A DNA stretch of 13,947 nt from JBGTCD01 sp041749015 (GTDB lineage Bacteria; Bacteroidota; Bacteroidia; Cytophagales; Cyclobacteriaceae). Positions 7,461-13,947 of the stretch are shown piece after piece. The DNA lies in the NCBI GenBank assembly GCA_041749015.1, contig JBGTCD010000069.1:1-13947 (forward strand), in the 5' to 3' direction. A program made the translations under genes and the position numbers. Below the pieces are notes generated by a model that was given only the letters and a program-made list of their open reading frames with translations, was not told the origin of the DNA and made no database searches. The first letter of the stretch is position 1. Each line of letters opens with the position of its first letter.

Positions 7461-8321
7461 CTAGGGATTTAGGAATTCGAGGATTGATTCGATTACCGGC
7501 TCCGGTTGCTCCTCCTGGGGAAAATGCCCGCAGGTTTCAAGTCGAACAGTTTTTGAGTTAGTAAAGCCGCTTTCAAACTTTTCAAGAAGATGTGGTTTAA
7601 TTACAGGGTCTTTCATGCCCCAAATGAATAAGGTCGGTTTGCCGGAAATGGATGCCAGCTTTTGCCAAAGTGTCTCAAACCAATCCTGCTCATGGAGCAA
7701 TGACTTAGCAAATGCCAAGGCTCCGTTTCGCTGAGTCTTGTTGGCAAAGGGCCTGGTGTATTGCTTTAGTAAATGCCCGGATAGTTTCCGATCACCAAAG
7801 GACTTTGGCAGAATGAATCTGGGTGAAAAATTAAGATAACGGTACAAAAATGGCAGCAGCGGACTTTTCAATATTTTGCGCAACTTAATATAGTCCGGGT
7901 CTTCTTTACTGCTCCATAACCATGAGTTAAGGATCACCAACTTTTTTATCCTTTCAGGGTGATGGATAGCAAAATTTAACCCTATGGGGCCACCAAAGTC
8001 ATGAACCACGAGGGTGATGTTTTCAAGGTGATGATGGAGGATGAATCTCTCTAATGTTTTGCTATGGTTTTGGGTGGCATAGTCATAATGCTCTGGTTTA
8101 TCAGACAACCCGAACCCGATGTGATCAATGGCGATGCACCTGTATCCGGACTTCAGACTTTTGATAATATGCCTGAAATCAAAACTCCATGAGGGTGTGC
8201 CGTGAACAAAGAGAATAGTTTCTCCTTGCCCTTCATCAATGAAATGAAGCCGGTGCCCGGAGATGTCAAAATACTTTGGCGCAAAAGAATATTCCGCGGT
8301 GTCAAGCCAATGATTTGCCAT
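7461..8321 (-). CDS. Haloalkane dehalogenase-like alpha/beta hydrolase
   Basis: I place the start at the ATG at 8321 (286 aa), preceded by the A-rich leader TTTACAAAAAAAACAAT; an upstream TTG would add 12 residues of unlikely sequence. Family motifs appear in order: FVHGTPSWSFDFR, GFGLSDKP, the nucleophile elbow VVHDFGG with Asp108, LNSWLWS, the acid GMKDPVI with Asp238, and the base CGHFPQEEQPE with His266. An Asp nucleophile is typical of haloalkane dehalogenases and epoxide hydrolases, and Asp after strand 7 resembles dehalogenase subfamilies I and III. The halide-binding Trp that normally follows the nucleophile is Phe109, and the HGNP-type Asn is Thr, so true dehalogenase activity is doubtful. 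Overlapping dyads lie just upstream. Confidence 0.78.
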   Translation of the reverse strand: MANHWLDTAEYSFAPKYFDISGHRLHFIDEGQGETILFVHGTPSWSFDFRHIIKSLKSGYRCIAIDHIGFGLSDKPEHYDYATQNHSKTLERFILHHHLENITLVVHDFGGPIGLNFAIHHPERIKKLVILNSWLWSSKEDPDYIKLRKILKSPLLPFLYRYLNFSPRFILPKSFGDRKLSGHLLKQYTRPFANKTQRNGALAFAKSLLHEQDWFETLWQKLASISGKPTLFIWGMKDPVIKPHLLEKFESGFTNSKTVRLETCGHFPQEEQPEPVIESILEFLNP

Positions 8322-8355
8322 ATTGTTTTTTTTGTAAAGGTTACAAATGAACGGC

Positions 8356-8382
8356 AAACCAATCTTGGTTTAGACCAAGATT
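8356..8382 (-). promoter_or_regulatory. Overlapping dyads, possible operator
   Basis: Two inverted repeats share half-sites. AAACCAA (8356-8362) and TTGGTTT (8365-8371) are separated by 2 nt. AATCTTGGT (8361-8369) and ACCAAGATT (8374-8382) are perfect 9-bp arms separated by 4 nt. The ACCAA/TTGGT core therefore occurs three times in alternating orientation. The block ends 35 bp before the ATG of the dehalogenase-like gene and is probably an operator; the transcript could also fold here. No regulator gene is adjacent; the nearest in the window is the Crp/Fnr-type gene at 10143-10709. Confidence 0.5.
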
Positions 8383-8422
8383 AAAATATTGATTTTTGAT
8401 CCGTGGCAACTACCACTAGTAG

Positions 8423-8467
8423 CGCACGGCTGGGTGTTGGCTGAGATGCTTTTAGGCAGCCTGTGCG
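8423..8467. repeat. Intergenic imperfect hairpin
   Basis: CGCACGGCTG (8423-8432) pairs with CAGCC-T-GTGCG (8457-8467), giving 10 base pairs with one bulged T around a 24-nt loop. It is GC-rich compared with the surrounding DNA and lies between the stop of the secreted-protein gene and the dehalogenase-like gene. No T-run follows in either direction. It may be part of a 3' end structure or an interspersed repeat. Confidence 0.4.
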
Positions 8468-8485
8468 TCCTTCTTTAGTGACCTG

Positions 8486-9988
8486 CTACTTTACCTTAAA
8501 GGTCAGGTGTCTGGATTTAATATTAGAATTGCTTTTCATGTGTAGGCCACTGGAGAAATAAAGACTCTTTTCAATTTTTTTAAAGCCTATGAAATTCAAA
8601 GCCATCCCTGCCAGATCTTTATCTGTAGTAAATGCATATTTACTTACCTTACCATTGCCATCTATTTCCTGCACTACCGGTTTGGTATTGGTTGTTCCCC
8701 TATAAATACTCACCCTTTTATCATCGGGGGACAAAGTCAAATTTCCCTCTGCATCATTATAAATTACTAATACATCCGTGTCCGCAGGCACAAGTGAATG
8801 GCCGGCGGACCCCCTCAGCAGAGTAGCTTGTTTCTTACGTATGGTTCTCGACCACTTATGAGTGCCCGCCTCATTGAAAGATACAACATAGGCATTAACA
8901 GAACGATAAAGCCCAATAGGATAAGTTGCTAAGATCGCCTCCATGGATGCCACAATTGAATTATCGCTTAAGGTAACAATTTCAGAAACGCGCCAGTGTT
9001 CTTTCTTAATTATCCCAAATTGTGAAACCTTGTAAACATCCTTAGGTACAGGTACCGATTCAAAATTTTCCAGTTGTTGAGTTTCAATGTTAAGCCTGTT
9101 AATAAAACAGGAAAGCTCCTTCTTATGCTCGTTCAACCCAATCATATAAGGCCTTTCTCCATTAAGAATTTTCAGCTTTGTACTATAATTCTTGCCTGTA
9201 GGTAAGCCCAGAGTAGCGACCTTAAGTGCTTGTTCTTTCCAGAAATAAGAATAAAGCTGCGGCTGTTTCGTTTTACCCTCCTTCAATTCGAATAACATAA
9301 ATACATTGCCAGCATTGTCTACATCAATAGATTCTATCTTTATGTTCTCATCCAGGCTTTTTGTCTCAATCAGTTTAGACCATGATTCCGAGAAGGATTG
9401 ATTAACCATTTTACAATGAATCATTTTCTTCTCTCTGGATCTGTTATCATACAAACGGGAGATTAGAATATGCTTTTCGTCCTCAGATGAGGATACCAAA
9501 ATATTCATGCCATATTGATTCAGCTTTTTATAGTTCTGGACAATCAACGGCGTTCCCAACACTACCATATCATCGCTTACCTCGTTTACATAAACAGAAA
9601 ACTCATCAAGCTCAGGAAATTTTTGACTATAAATCACATACATCTTATTATTAATAATGAGAAATTCATTCAGGTTCACTTTATCGTCGATTAATTCTGC
9701 AGAAAGCCTTTTAATACCTGAATAGTTGATATGATCTTCGAGTGCTGCAAATAGAAACGCATTATTTCGTATGCTATACCCAGCGTATGTTAGTTTCTTT
9801 TGAGGATTAAAAACAATTGTGTTTGGATAGGCTTGGATATAGTACGGTTTTACTCCATACAATAACGGAATGTCCATTTCCTTATGGACTTTTTTTTCAT
9901 CAAGTATAGGGCCTGCTGTGACTTCAATGCGTTGGCTAAAACTAAAGAACGAGGTGCCCAAAAGAATGAGCAGAAGAAAATGTTTCAT
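8486..9988 (-). CDS. Secreted protein of unknown function, propeller-like
   Basis: I place the start at the ATG at 9988 (500 aa); an in-frame TTG six bases upstream is less likely. A clear signal peptide (MKHFLLLILLGTSFFSFSQ) sends it to the periplasm or beyond. The mature part is rich in short beta strands with repeated patterns of the type 'hydrophobic-x-D-x-x-G/N-x-hydrophobic', such as IDVDNAGNVFML, VVSFNEAGTHKW, VIYNDAEGNLTL and VQEIDGNGKVSKY. This suggests a beta-propeller or similar repeat fold. There is no lipobox, no C-terminal sorting domain and no catalytic motif that I recognise. Genes on both sides are on the same strand but separated by more than 140 bp, so it is probably its own transcription unit. 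Confidence 0.7.
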   Translation of the reverse strand: MKHFLLLILLGTSFFSFSQRIEVTAGPILDEKKVHKEMDIPLLYGVKPYYIQAYPNTIVFNPQKKLTYAGYSIRNNAFLFAALEDHINYSGIKRLSAELIDDKVNLNEFLIINNKMYVIYSQKFPELDEFSVYVNEVSDDMVVLGTPLIVQNYKKLNQYGMNILVSSSEDEKHILISRLYDNRSREKKMIHCKMVNQSFSESWSKLIETKSLDENIKIESIDVDNAGNVFMLFELKEGKTKQPQLYSYFWKEQALKVATLGLPTGKNYSTKLKILNGERPYMIGLNEHKKELSCFINRLNIETQQLENFESVPVPKDVYKVSQFGIIKKEHWRVSEIVTLSDNSIVASMEAILATYPIGLYRSVNAYVVSFNEAGTHKWSRTIRKKQATLLRGSAGHSLVPADTDVLVIYNDAEGNLTLSPDDKRVSIYRGTTNTKPVVQEIDGNGKVSKYAFTTDKDLAGMALNFIGFKKIEKSLYFSSGLHMKSNSNIKSRHLTFKVK

Positions 9989-10142
9989 TTGCAAACTATT
10001 TGAAGGTTATGGGGTAAAACAACCCAGCTATTTCGAATTTCCAGTTGGAGTTTAAAAGTATCTATTTTTTTCTTTTATATCAAAATAGTCCATGCCCTAA
10101 GAACCCAAATTATAAAACTGCCGATTTAGGTTTGGACAAGGT

Positions 10143-10709
10143 TTAAAACTTCACGCTATTGTATAGCTTGCTGAAGTTAGTAGGGTTGATGCCCAAATAC
10201 GAGGCGATGTACTTATGCGGTACCAGTTGGAGGAGATGGGGGCTTCTTTGGCAAAAGGTGATGTACCGTTCTTCTATGGTAAGTGAGTGCAGCTCTAAGT
10301 GGCGGTTAAGGATCCCTGCCAATACATATTCCGTCATCCTTCTGAAAAGCCTTTCCAATGATTGTGATTGGTCAAATATTTTTTGCATATCCTCAAAATA
10401 GATGTATTCCAGTTCGCTGTCAGTCAGGCAAGTGAGGAAGTACCTTGAAGGTGCTTGCAAGGAGAAGGACTCCGGGATGGCGCACAGGTTTGGGGCATAG
10501 GTAAAAGCAATGACATGGGTTTTATTGGCTGCATCGAAGTAGGACATCTGCACGCCCGCCTTTACAAAATAAAGTTGCTTCTGCACCTGCCCCGGCACGA
10601 TTAAAAACTCCCCTTTCTTGAAAGCTTTGGTTTTAAGATTTCCGGTCAGCAATTGGTAGTCTGCTGTGCTGATTTCATGAAATTGGTTGAAGTATTCGTG
10701 CCGTTCCAT
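10143..10709 (-). CDS. Crp/Fnr family transcriptional regulator
   Basis: This 188-aa protein has a cyclic-nucleotide-binding-type beta-roll at about residues 15-112, with FKKGEFLIVPGQVQKQLYF and FVKAGVQMSYF as the typical early strands. A long dimerisation helix (about 113-140) follows. The C-terminal helix-turn-helix is at about 163-182 (VPHKYIASYLGINPTNFSKL). The cAMP-specific Arg/Glu phosphate-binding signature is not present, so, as with many Bacteroidota members, it may respond to another ligand or none. The recognition helix has PTNFSKL where the common form is PETLSR. The start is ATG at 10709 with an AGGTGAT site about 9 bases upstream. The preceding gene ends only 38 bp away, so cotranscription is possible. 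Targets are unknown. Confidence 0.85.
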   Translation of the reverse strand: MERHEYFNQFHEISTADYQLLTGNLKTKAFKKGEFLIVPGQVQKQLYFVKAGVQMSYFDAANKTHVIAFTYAPNLCAIPESFSLQAPSRYFLTCLTDSELEYIYFEDMQKIFDQSQSLERLFRRMTEYVLAGILNRHLELHSLTIEERYITFCQRSPHLLQLVPHKYIASYLGINPTNFSKLYNSVKF

Positions 10710-10747
10710 TGTTTAAATCACCTCAGCTCCACCCCTGGCGGGGATTC

Positions 10748-11878
10748 CTATTGATTTTTCCGTGTGTATACTTCAGAAATGTAAATTGTTTCAACCTGAT
10801 CATCATTCACGATTTCTTCAGAATTATATATCGTCAGGGTATCAGAGTCATAGCTTAAAATGCTCATATAACTAGTACAGATTACATAATCACAGCATTT
10901 CATATAATTGTTTGTGAGCTCAATGATATTGCTGGAATCTATAATTCGCCAAAACCCGGCCCTTATTGTATCATTTTTATTGCGAATAGAAAATGTGAAA
11001 TCTTCCCTGAACGATAGGGCTTTTGAGTTAGTTTTCAAATCAGCTAGGGTGAAATAACATTCATCTGGTGAATCCTTACCTCCTAACCTATAGGTATTAC
11101 TTGGTACCTCTTTAAAATCAGCCAATTGCCATTCAGTGGATGATAAAATGGATGCAATATCTAGTAATGGTTCTCTTTTAATCAATTTCACAGAAACACT
11201 TTTACCATCCTGATATTGAATGCCATGGATTAAGGTGTCACTCATTTCTGTAACAAGTATTATATCGTTAATTCCACCATAAGTTTCGCTAATTGCTAAA
11301 ATATTAGTTTCATTATAATAATCTAATCCCCAATAGCCATCTGTTTGACGGTTGGAATAATTGTTAAGTATAAAATGAATGCCTGCTGATTTCACCTTAT
11401 CTCGAAAAGGAGGACGCACGATTCGATCTTCTAATGAATCTTTAAATTCAATCAGACTCTCATTCTCGAAATTTGAGGTTGATAAATACCACGAATTATT
11501 AAGTAGCAATTTCCTCAATCCATCAGAAAAATCTTTATTCGCATATTTTGGAAACGGAATATAATTGCTGATTAATTCCGGCGTAATCTGTAATTCAAGA
11601 GATCTTTTTGATCTTTTGATAATTATTGCATGCTCACTCTCATCGTTATCAAAATATAATCTGTTATCTACTATTTTATAAGGGATTGTTGATTCAACAT
11701 CAGTTCCAAGCGTTCTCTTAATCATTGTTCCTGAGTCTGTGAAATGCAGAATGGACATTGGCTGATTTCCATAATCCTTCTGCATAGGAAACCAGTCAAT
11801 TCCGGTAATATCAGCACTGTGGTTTCTGCAAGATGTTATCAATAAACCTATTAGTACGATTAAATGAATCTTTTTCAA
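10748..11878 (-). CDS. Hypothetical lipoprotein, repeated lipocalin-like domains, TTG start
   Basis: This 376-aa protein starts at a TTG codon: the sequence reads (M)KKIHLIVLIGLLITSC, a standard lipoprotein signal with Cys17, and there is no ATG that would keep it. Three segments look alike: residues about 24-100, 124-235 and 243-372. Each opens near an exposed Trp (W29, W130, W250) and continues with alternating beta strands; the last two also share a G-x-W pattern (GYWGL at 181-185, GFWRI at 308-312). This suggests three lipocalin-like barrels in tandem, but the similarity is weak and inferred by eye. CCDYVIC at 328-334 holds three cysteines. I know no function. It is AT-rich like the genes to its right. 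Confidence 0.65.
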   Translation of the reverse strand: MKKIHLIVLIGLLITSCRNHSADITGIDWFPMQKDYGNQPMSILHFTDSGTMIKRTLGTDVESTIPYKIVDNRLYFDNDESEHAIIIKRSKRSLELQITPELISNYIPFPKYANKDFSDGLRKLLLNNSWYLSTSNFENESLIEFKDSLEDRIVRPPFRDKVKSAGIHFILNNYSNRQTDGYWGLDYYNETNILAISETYGGINDIILVTEMSDTLIHGIQYQDGKSVSVKLIKREPLLDIASILSSTEWQLADFKEVPSNTYRLGGKDSPDECYFTLADLKTNSKALSFREDFTFSIRNKNDTIRAGFWRIIDSSNIIELTNNYMKCCDYVICTSYMSILSYDSDTLTIYNSEEIVNDDQVETIYISEVYTRKNQ

Positions 11879-11924
11879 ATGATTAAATCTTCTTTGTAAA
11901 ATGGAGGAAAGAAACGTGAGAACA

Positions 11925-11955
11925 AATAATGTGCAGAGTTATGGGGCACGTTATT
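11925..11955 (-). terminator. Hairpin at the end of the membrane-protein gene
   Basis: AATAATGTGC (11925-11934) and GCACGTTATT (11946-11955) pair at nine of ten positions around an 11-nt loop. The stem touches the stop codon of the gene ending at 11955. On the minus-strand transcript it is followed by TTGTTCTC, a modest T-rich tail. It fits an intrinsic terminator, but the tail is not strong. Confidence 0.42.
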
Positions 11956-12428
11956 CATTTCGTCTTCTTCCGCTTTATAATACTCTTTATTAAGAGGAAT
12001 TCCCCAATAGCAAGTAAAGAAATAAGGATCCCAAAGAAAATGAAAGCGGTATAAATTTGATCCATAATCAATTCCTCTTTATTTGATTGTCCTAAGAAAT
12101 TTACCAAAGCTTCAAGAACTATATAATTGTAAAATAAGAAAAGAAGCATTAAGACTAATCCAATCATCAAGCTATTATGGATAAGCAACAACCAAGTAGC
12201 TCCTAAATTTATAAATCCCGATTTTATTCCCTTTATTAAAAAGATGCAAAAAGCAAATACTATAAATATAACTACTCCAATCTGCCAAGGAGACGTCATA
12301 ATGTAAGTATCATGAAATTGAAGATCAAATGGTTGGAAAAAATGAAAATCAAAAGCTATACCTACTACAATAACCGTTAATATCAGCGTCCCGAAGTACA
12401 GAAAAGCATCGTTTTTACTTAATTTCAT
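11955..12428 (-). CDS. Hypothetical four-helix membrane protein with HDTY motif
   Basis: This 157-aa protein has four predicted membrane helices, about residues 8-26, 48-68, 76-105 and 124-148, and a lysine-rich C-terminal end (IKRKKTK) that is probably cytoplasmic. Between helices 1 and 2 it has FDLQFHDTYIM (34-44). This resembles the short 'D-hhh-HDTYYV' stretch of cytochrome c oxidase subunit I, but the haem and copper histidines that follow there are absent, so no oxidase activity is implied. I have the impression of similar small proteins with an IHDTYF motif in other Bacteroidota, without a known function. The gene starts 16 bp from the attC-like hairpin, which would place it just downstream of a cassette boundary. 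Confidence 0.68.
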   Translation of the reverse strand: MKLSKNDAFLYFGTLILTVIVVGIAFDFHFFQPFDLQFHDTYIMTSPWQIGVVIFIVFAFCIFLIKGIKSGFINLGATWLLLIHNSLMIGLVLMLLFLFYNYIVLEALVNFLGQSNKEELIMDQIYTAFIFFGILISLLAIGEFLLIKSIIKRKKTK

Positions 12429-12443
12429 TTTTTTGATTTTGCT

Positions 12444-12525
12444 ATCTAACGGTTAATGTATGAATCTGTAGCTTTGGCCTGCGTGTTGGTCCTGTACGGC
12501 TATTATTTCATACATAGTGGTAGAC
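12444..12525 (-). repeat. attC-like imperfect hairpin (82 bp)
   Basis: On the plus strand the element begins with ATCTAAC (12444-12450) and ends with GGTAGAC (12519-12525). On the minus strand it therefore ends in GTTAGAT, a full match to the integron R' consensus GTTRRRY, and begins GTCTACC, six of seven matches to RYYYAAC. Inside, ATGTATGAA (12456-12464) pairs perfectly with TTCATACAT (12507-12515), and GTAGC (12468-12472) can pair with GCTAT (12499-12503). It lies 15 bp after the end of the J-domain gene remnant and before the next gene in the same direction, the place an attC site has in a cassette array. No integrase is in the window. An unrelated interspersed repeat is the alternative. 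Confidence 0.5.
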
Positions 12526-12539
12526 TCAGGCATTATTTT

Positions 12540-12836
12540 TTATTTAAAGAATTCATTTGCGTTAATTGATTTGGATTCCATGTTGCCTCCAGATACAGGA
12601 TATAATGTTATCTCGTAAATGGAATATTTATAGTTGTTCTGTTCTATCTTCAGTAAGTCGCTGTACTTATCTGATTTACTAAATCCAGCTTTGGTATCAA
12701 AATATCCATGAACTTTACCCATAAAAAGAGTGTCTGGATTCCAGTCGTTCCCGAAAAATGATTTTACGTAATACGTACCGTTTGGAATACTTGTCATCTC
12801 AAAGGATTCACCTGCTCGAATATATTCATTCCTATA
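12540..12836 (-). pseudogene. C-terminal part of J-domain protein, out of frame
   Basis: This frame continues the J-domain protein after its TAG stop. Reading starts at AGG with RNEYIRAGESFEM, then SIPNGTYYVKSFFGNDWNP, and ends KSINANEFFK. The whole stretch forms one beta-rich domain with the last 45 residues of the preceding frame: SPYNHYFGKGVYD, then VIVCLTQYYSPNRTI, then RNEYIRAGESFEM. An ATG inside it (12797) would give an 85-aa protein, but it has no sensible N-terminus there, so I do not think it is a gene of its own. Removing one base near 12833-12836 restores a single 411-aa protein: the span 12540-13776 is 1237 nt, one more than 412 codons. Confidence 0.8.
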
Positions 12837-13776
12837 TTGTTCGGTTTGGACTATAATATTGAGTTAAGCAGACTATAACATCCGTTCCTTGGCCGTTATG
12901 GATTTTCACTCTATTGTCGTAATTCTTGTCATAAACTCCTTTTCCAAAATAATGATTATATGGACTGTCTCCTGTTTTGAGCTGATTACCTTTCCATTTA
13001 CTAGGTTTCTCATAATACTCGAAAATTGATTTTGTTTCTGGTTCATCATCAACAATGACATTCCTTGTAGGTCGATTAGTGCTGGAGCTATTATCTCCAG
13101 TTGACGAAAAATAAACTATCACGATGAAAATCACTACTCCAACCAATCTCCAATTTCTAGCTAAAAAACTTGTTATATTTTTAACCTTTTGCTTAGATGA
13201 TTCGGATTTTATTTTCTTGTCAATTTCTGCGATTAGTTGATTATCAGATCCTGCGATCATAACAAGTTGAGTCGCATATTTATTTCTTAGATCTTGGTCA
13301 AAAAATCTTAGGAGTGGAATTACTGATAAAATTAAGTCACTCTTCTGGTCTGTGGGTATAAATTGATACAAATTCAGGATATCCCCAATTAAAATTATGT
13401 TCAAATAATCAGCAATAACGCCTGTTTTTATTTGTTCAGTTGAAGCCCCCTTAGTTTGATTTATCATCAGCCTAAGATTGGATAAAATATTATTTACCAG
13501 CTCAGTGGGACTTGGTTCTTTGGGTTCAGTTCTGGTATTTTTAGGCTCAGGAGTTGCTTTATGACTCTGGTTTCGTGCATCATACTTTGCCCTTTTATTT
13601 GAATCGGAAAGAGTTTCATAAGCATCTTTCAAATCCTTAAACATCTGCTCAAAAAAAGGTTCTCCTAAATTCTTGTCTGGATGAAATTTGAGAGCAAGTT
13701 TTCTGTATGCTGCCTTTATTTCAGCTTGAGAAGCATTTCTATTGATTCCGAGAATAGAGTAGTAATCTTTCGTCAT
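12832..13776 (-). CDS. J-domain membrane protein, truncated by frameshift
   Basis: The N-terminal J-domain (residues 1-67) has DYYSILGI, the KAAYRKLALKFHPDKN helix with the HPD motif at 32-34, and ends DSNKRAKYDARN. That motif stimulates the ATPase of an Hsp70 such as DnaK. A proline-rich linker (76-90) and a helical segment (91-205) follow, then one membrane helix (about 210-223) and a beta-rich C-terminal domain starting about 260. There are no zinc-finger or DnaJ C-terminal substrate domains, so it is a specialised co-chaperone and not DnaJ. The frame stops early at TAG (12832) after 314 aa, and the rest of the last domain continues one base out of frame. The start ATG shares its A with the upstream gene's TGA. 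Confidence 0.82.
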   Translation of the reverse strand: MTKDYYSILGINRNASQAEIKAAYRKLALKFHPDKNLGEPFFEQMFKDLKDAYETLSDSNKRAKYDARNQSHKATPEPKNTRTEPKEPSPTELVNNILSNLRLMINQTKGASTEQIKTGVIADYLNIILIGDILNLYQFIPTDQKSDLILSVIPLLRFFDQDLRNKYATQLVMIAGSDNQLIAEIDKKIKSESSKQKVKNITSFLARNWRLVGVVIFIVIVYFSSTGDNSSSTNRPTRNVIVDDEPETKSIFEYYEKPSKWKGNQLKTGDSPYNHYFGKGVYDKNYDNRVKIHNGQGTDVIVCLTQYYSPNRTI

Positions 13777-13937
13777 CAGCTTTTAGTTTTAACCCCCTTA
13801 ACAATAAAGATAATAGCACATAATACATCTATTATAGCCCAAAACTCTCGATTTCTGAGATATATGGGAAAAATGGGATTGAATAAAATTGCAATTAGCC
13901 CAAAACTGATCACCCAAAAGTTGATTTTCTTCGAATA
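13776..13937 (-). pseudogene. C-terminal tail of small membrane protein (DUF6804-like), incomplete
   Basis: The minus-strand frame that ends at TGA (13776-13778) reads KKINFWVISFGLIAILFNPI, then FPIYLRNREFWAIID, then VLCAIIFIVKGVKTKS. The ILFNPIFPIYLxRxxWxxIDxxxA pattern, flanked by hydrophobic segments, resembles the C-terminal half of small DUF6804-like membrane proteins. There is no ATG in this frame, and a TAA at 13938-13940 closes it upstream, ten bases from the window edge. Either the upstream part of the gene is in another frame (a frameshift like the one in the next gene), or translation starts at the GTG within INFWVIS. The stop overlaps the J-domain ATG by one base (TGATG), showing translational coupling. 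Confidence 0.55.
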
Positions 13938-13947
13938 TTAATTGTAA

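Noticed and set aside
7461..8357. Longer form of the dehalogenase-like protein starting at TTG (8357)
   Set aside because: The extra 12 residues look like translated leader (the A-rich run), extend into the upstream dyad region, and homologues of this fold begin close to the ATG at 8321.
12540..12797. An independent 85-aa gene starting at the internal ATG
   Set aside because: The coding signal continues upstream of the ATG without a break (RNEYIRAGESFE) and joins the J-domain protein's last domain after removal of one base.
13681..13941. Plus-strand reading frame of 86 codons at the right edge
   Set aside because: It runs antisense to the J-domain N-terminus and to the membrane-protein tail, both of which show family motifs. 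No ribosome binding site or family similarity was seen.

Overview
The window looks like chromosome from a Bacteroidota member, probably order Cytophagales. The reasons are A-rich leaders instead of strong Shine-Dalgarno sites, SPII lipoproteins with acidic residues after the cysteine, a TonB-dependent receptor with an N-terminal carboxypeptidase-regulatory-like domain, and several hypothetical families typical of that phylum. No tRNA, rRNA, CRISPR array or transposase gene was seen. Family names come from recognising motifs by eye, not from database searches.

Layout. Positions 1-830 are read rightward: a possible 61-aa single-pass membrane protein, about 330 bp with no gene, then a 50-aa lmo0937-type membrane peptide closed by a textbook intrinsic terminator. 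From 939 to the right edge every gene is on the minus strand. Reading down that strand from the right edge, the order is: the tail of a small membrane protein; a J-domain protein split by an apparent one-base frameshift; an 82-bp attC-like hairpin; a multi-pass membrane protein; a lipoprotein with a TTG start; a Crp/Fnr-type regulator; a large secreted protein of unknown function; a dehalogenase-like hydrolase; a second alpha/beta hydrolase; a haem-type TonB-dependent receptor with a 4-TM protein 16 bp downstream; a lipoprotein with a clan GH-A glycoside hydrolase active-site pattern; and a SatD-DUF3307 gene pair with a 4-nt overlap.

The most interesting region is the SatD-DUF3307 module. Upstream of satD lie six TATCGG/CCGATA half-sites in alternating orientation at an exact 14-bp period, making three 20-bp dyads every 28 bp. 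SatD has a C-terminal helix-turn-helix, and its N-terminal part resembles, by eye, the core of a class III nucleotide cyclase. The simplest model is a self-regulated, possibly ligand-sensing module that controls a membrane protein.

The right-hand 3 kb is visibly more AT-rich. It holds the attC-like hairpin, the broken J-domain gene and several orphan membrane or lipoprotein genes, which fits an accessory or cassette-derived segment.
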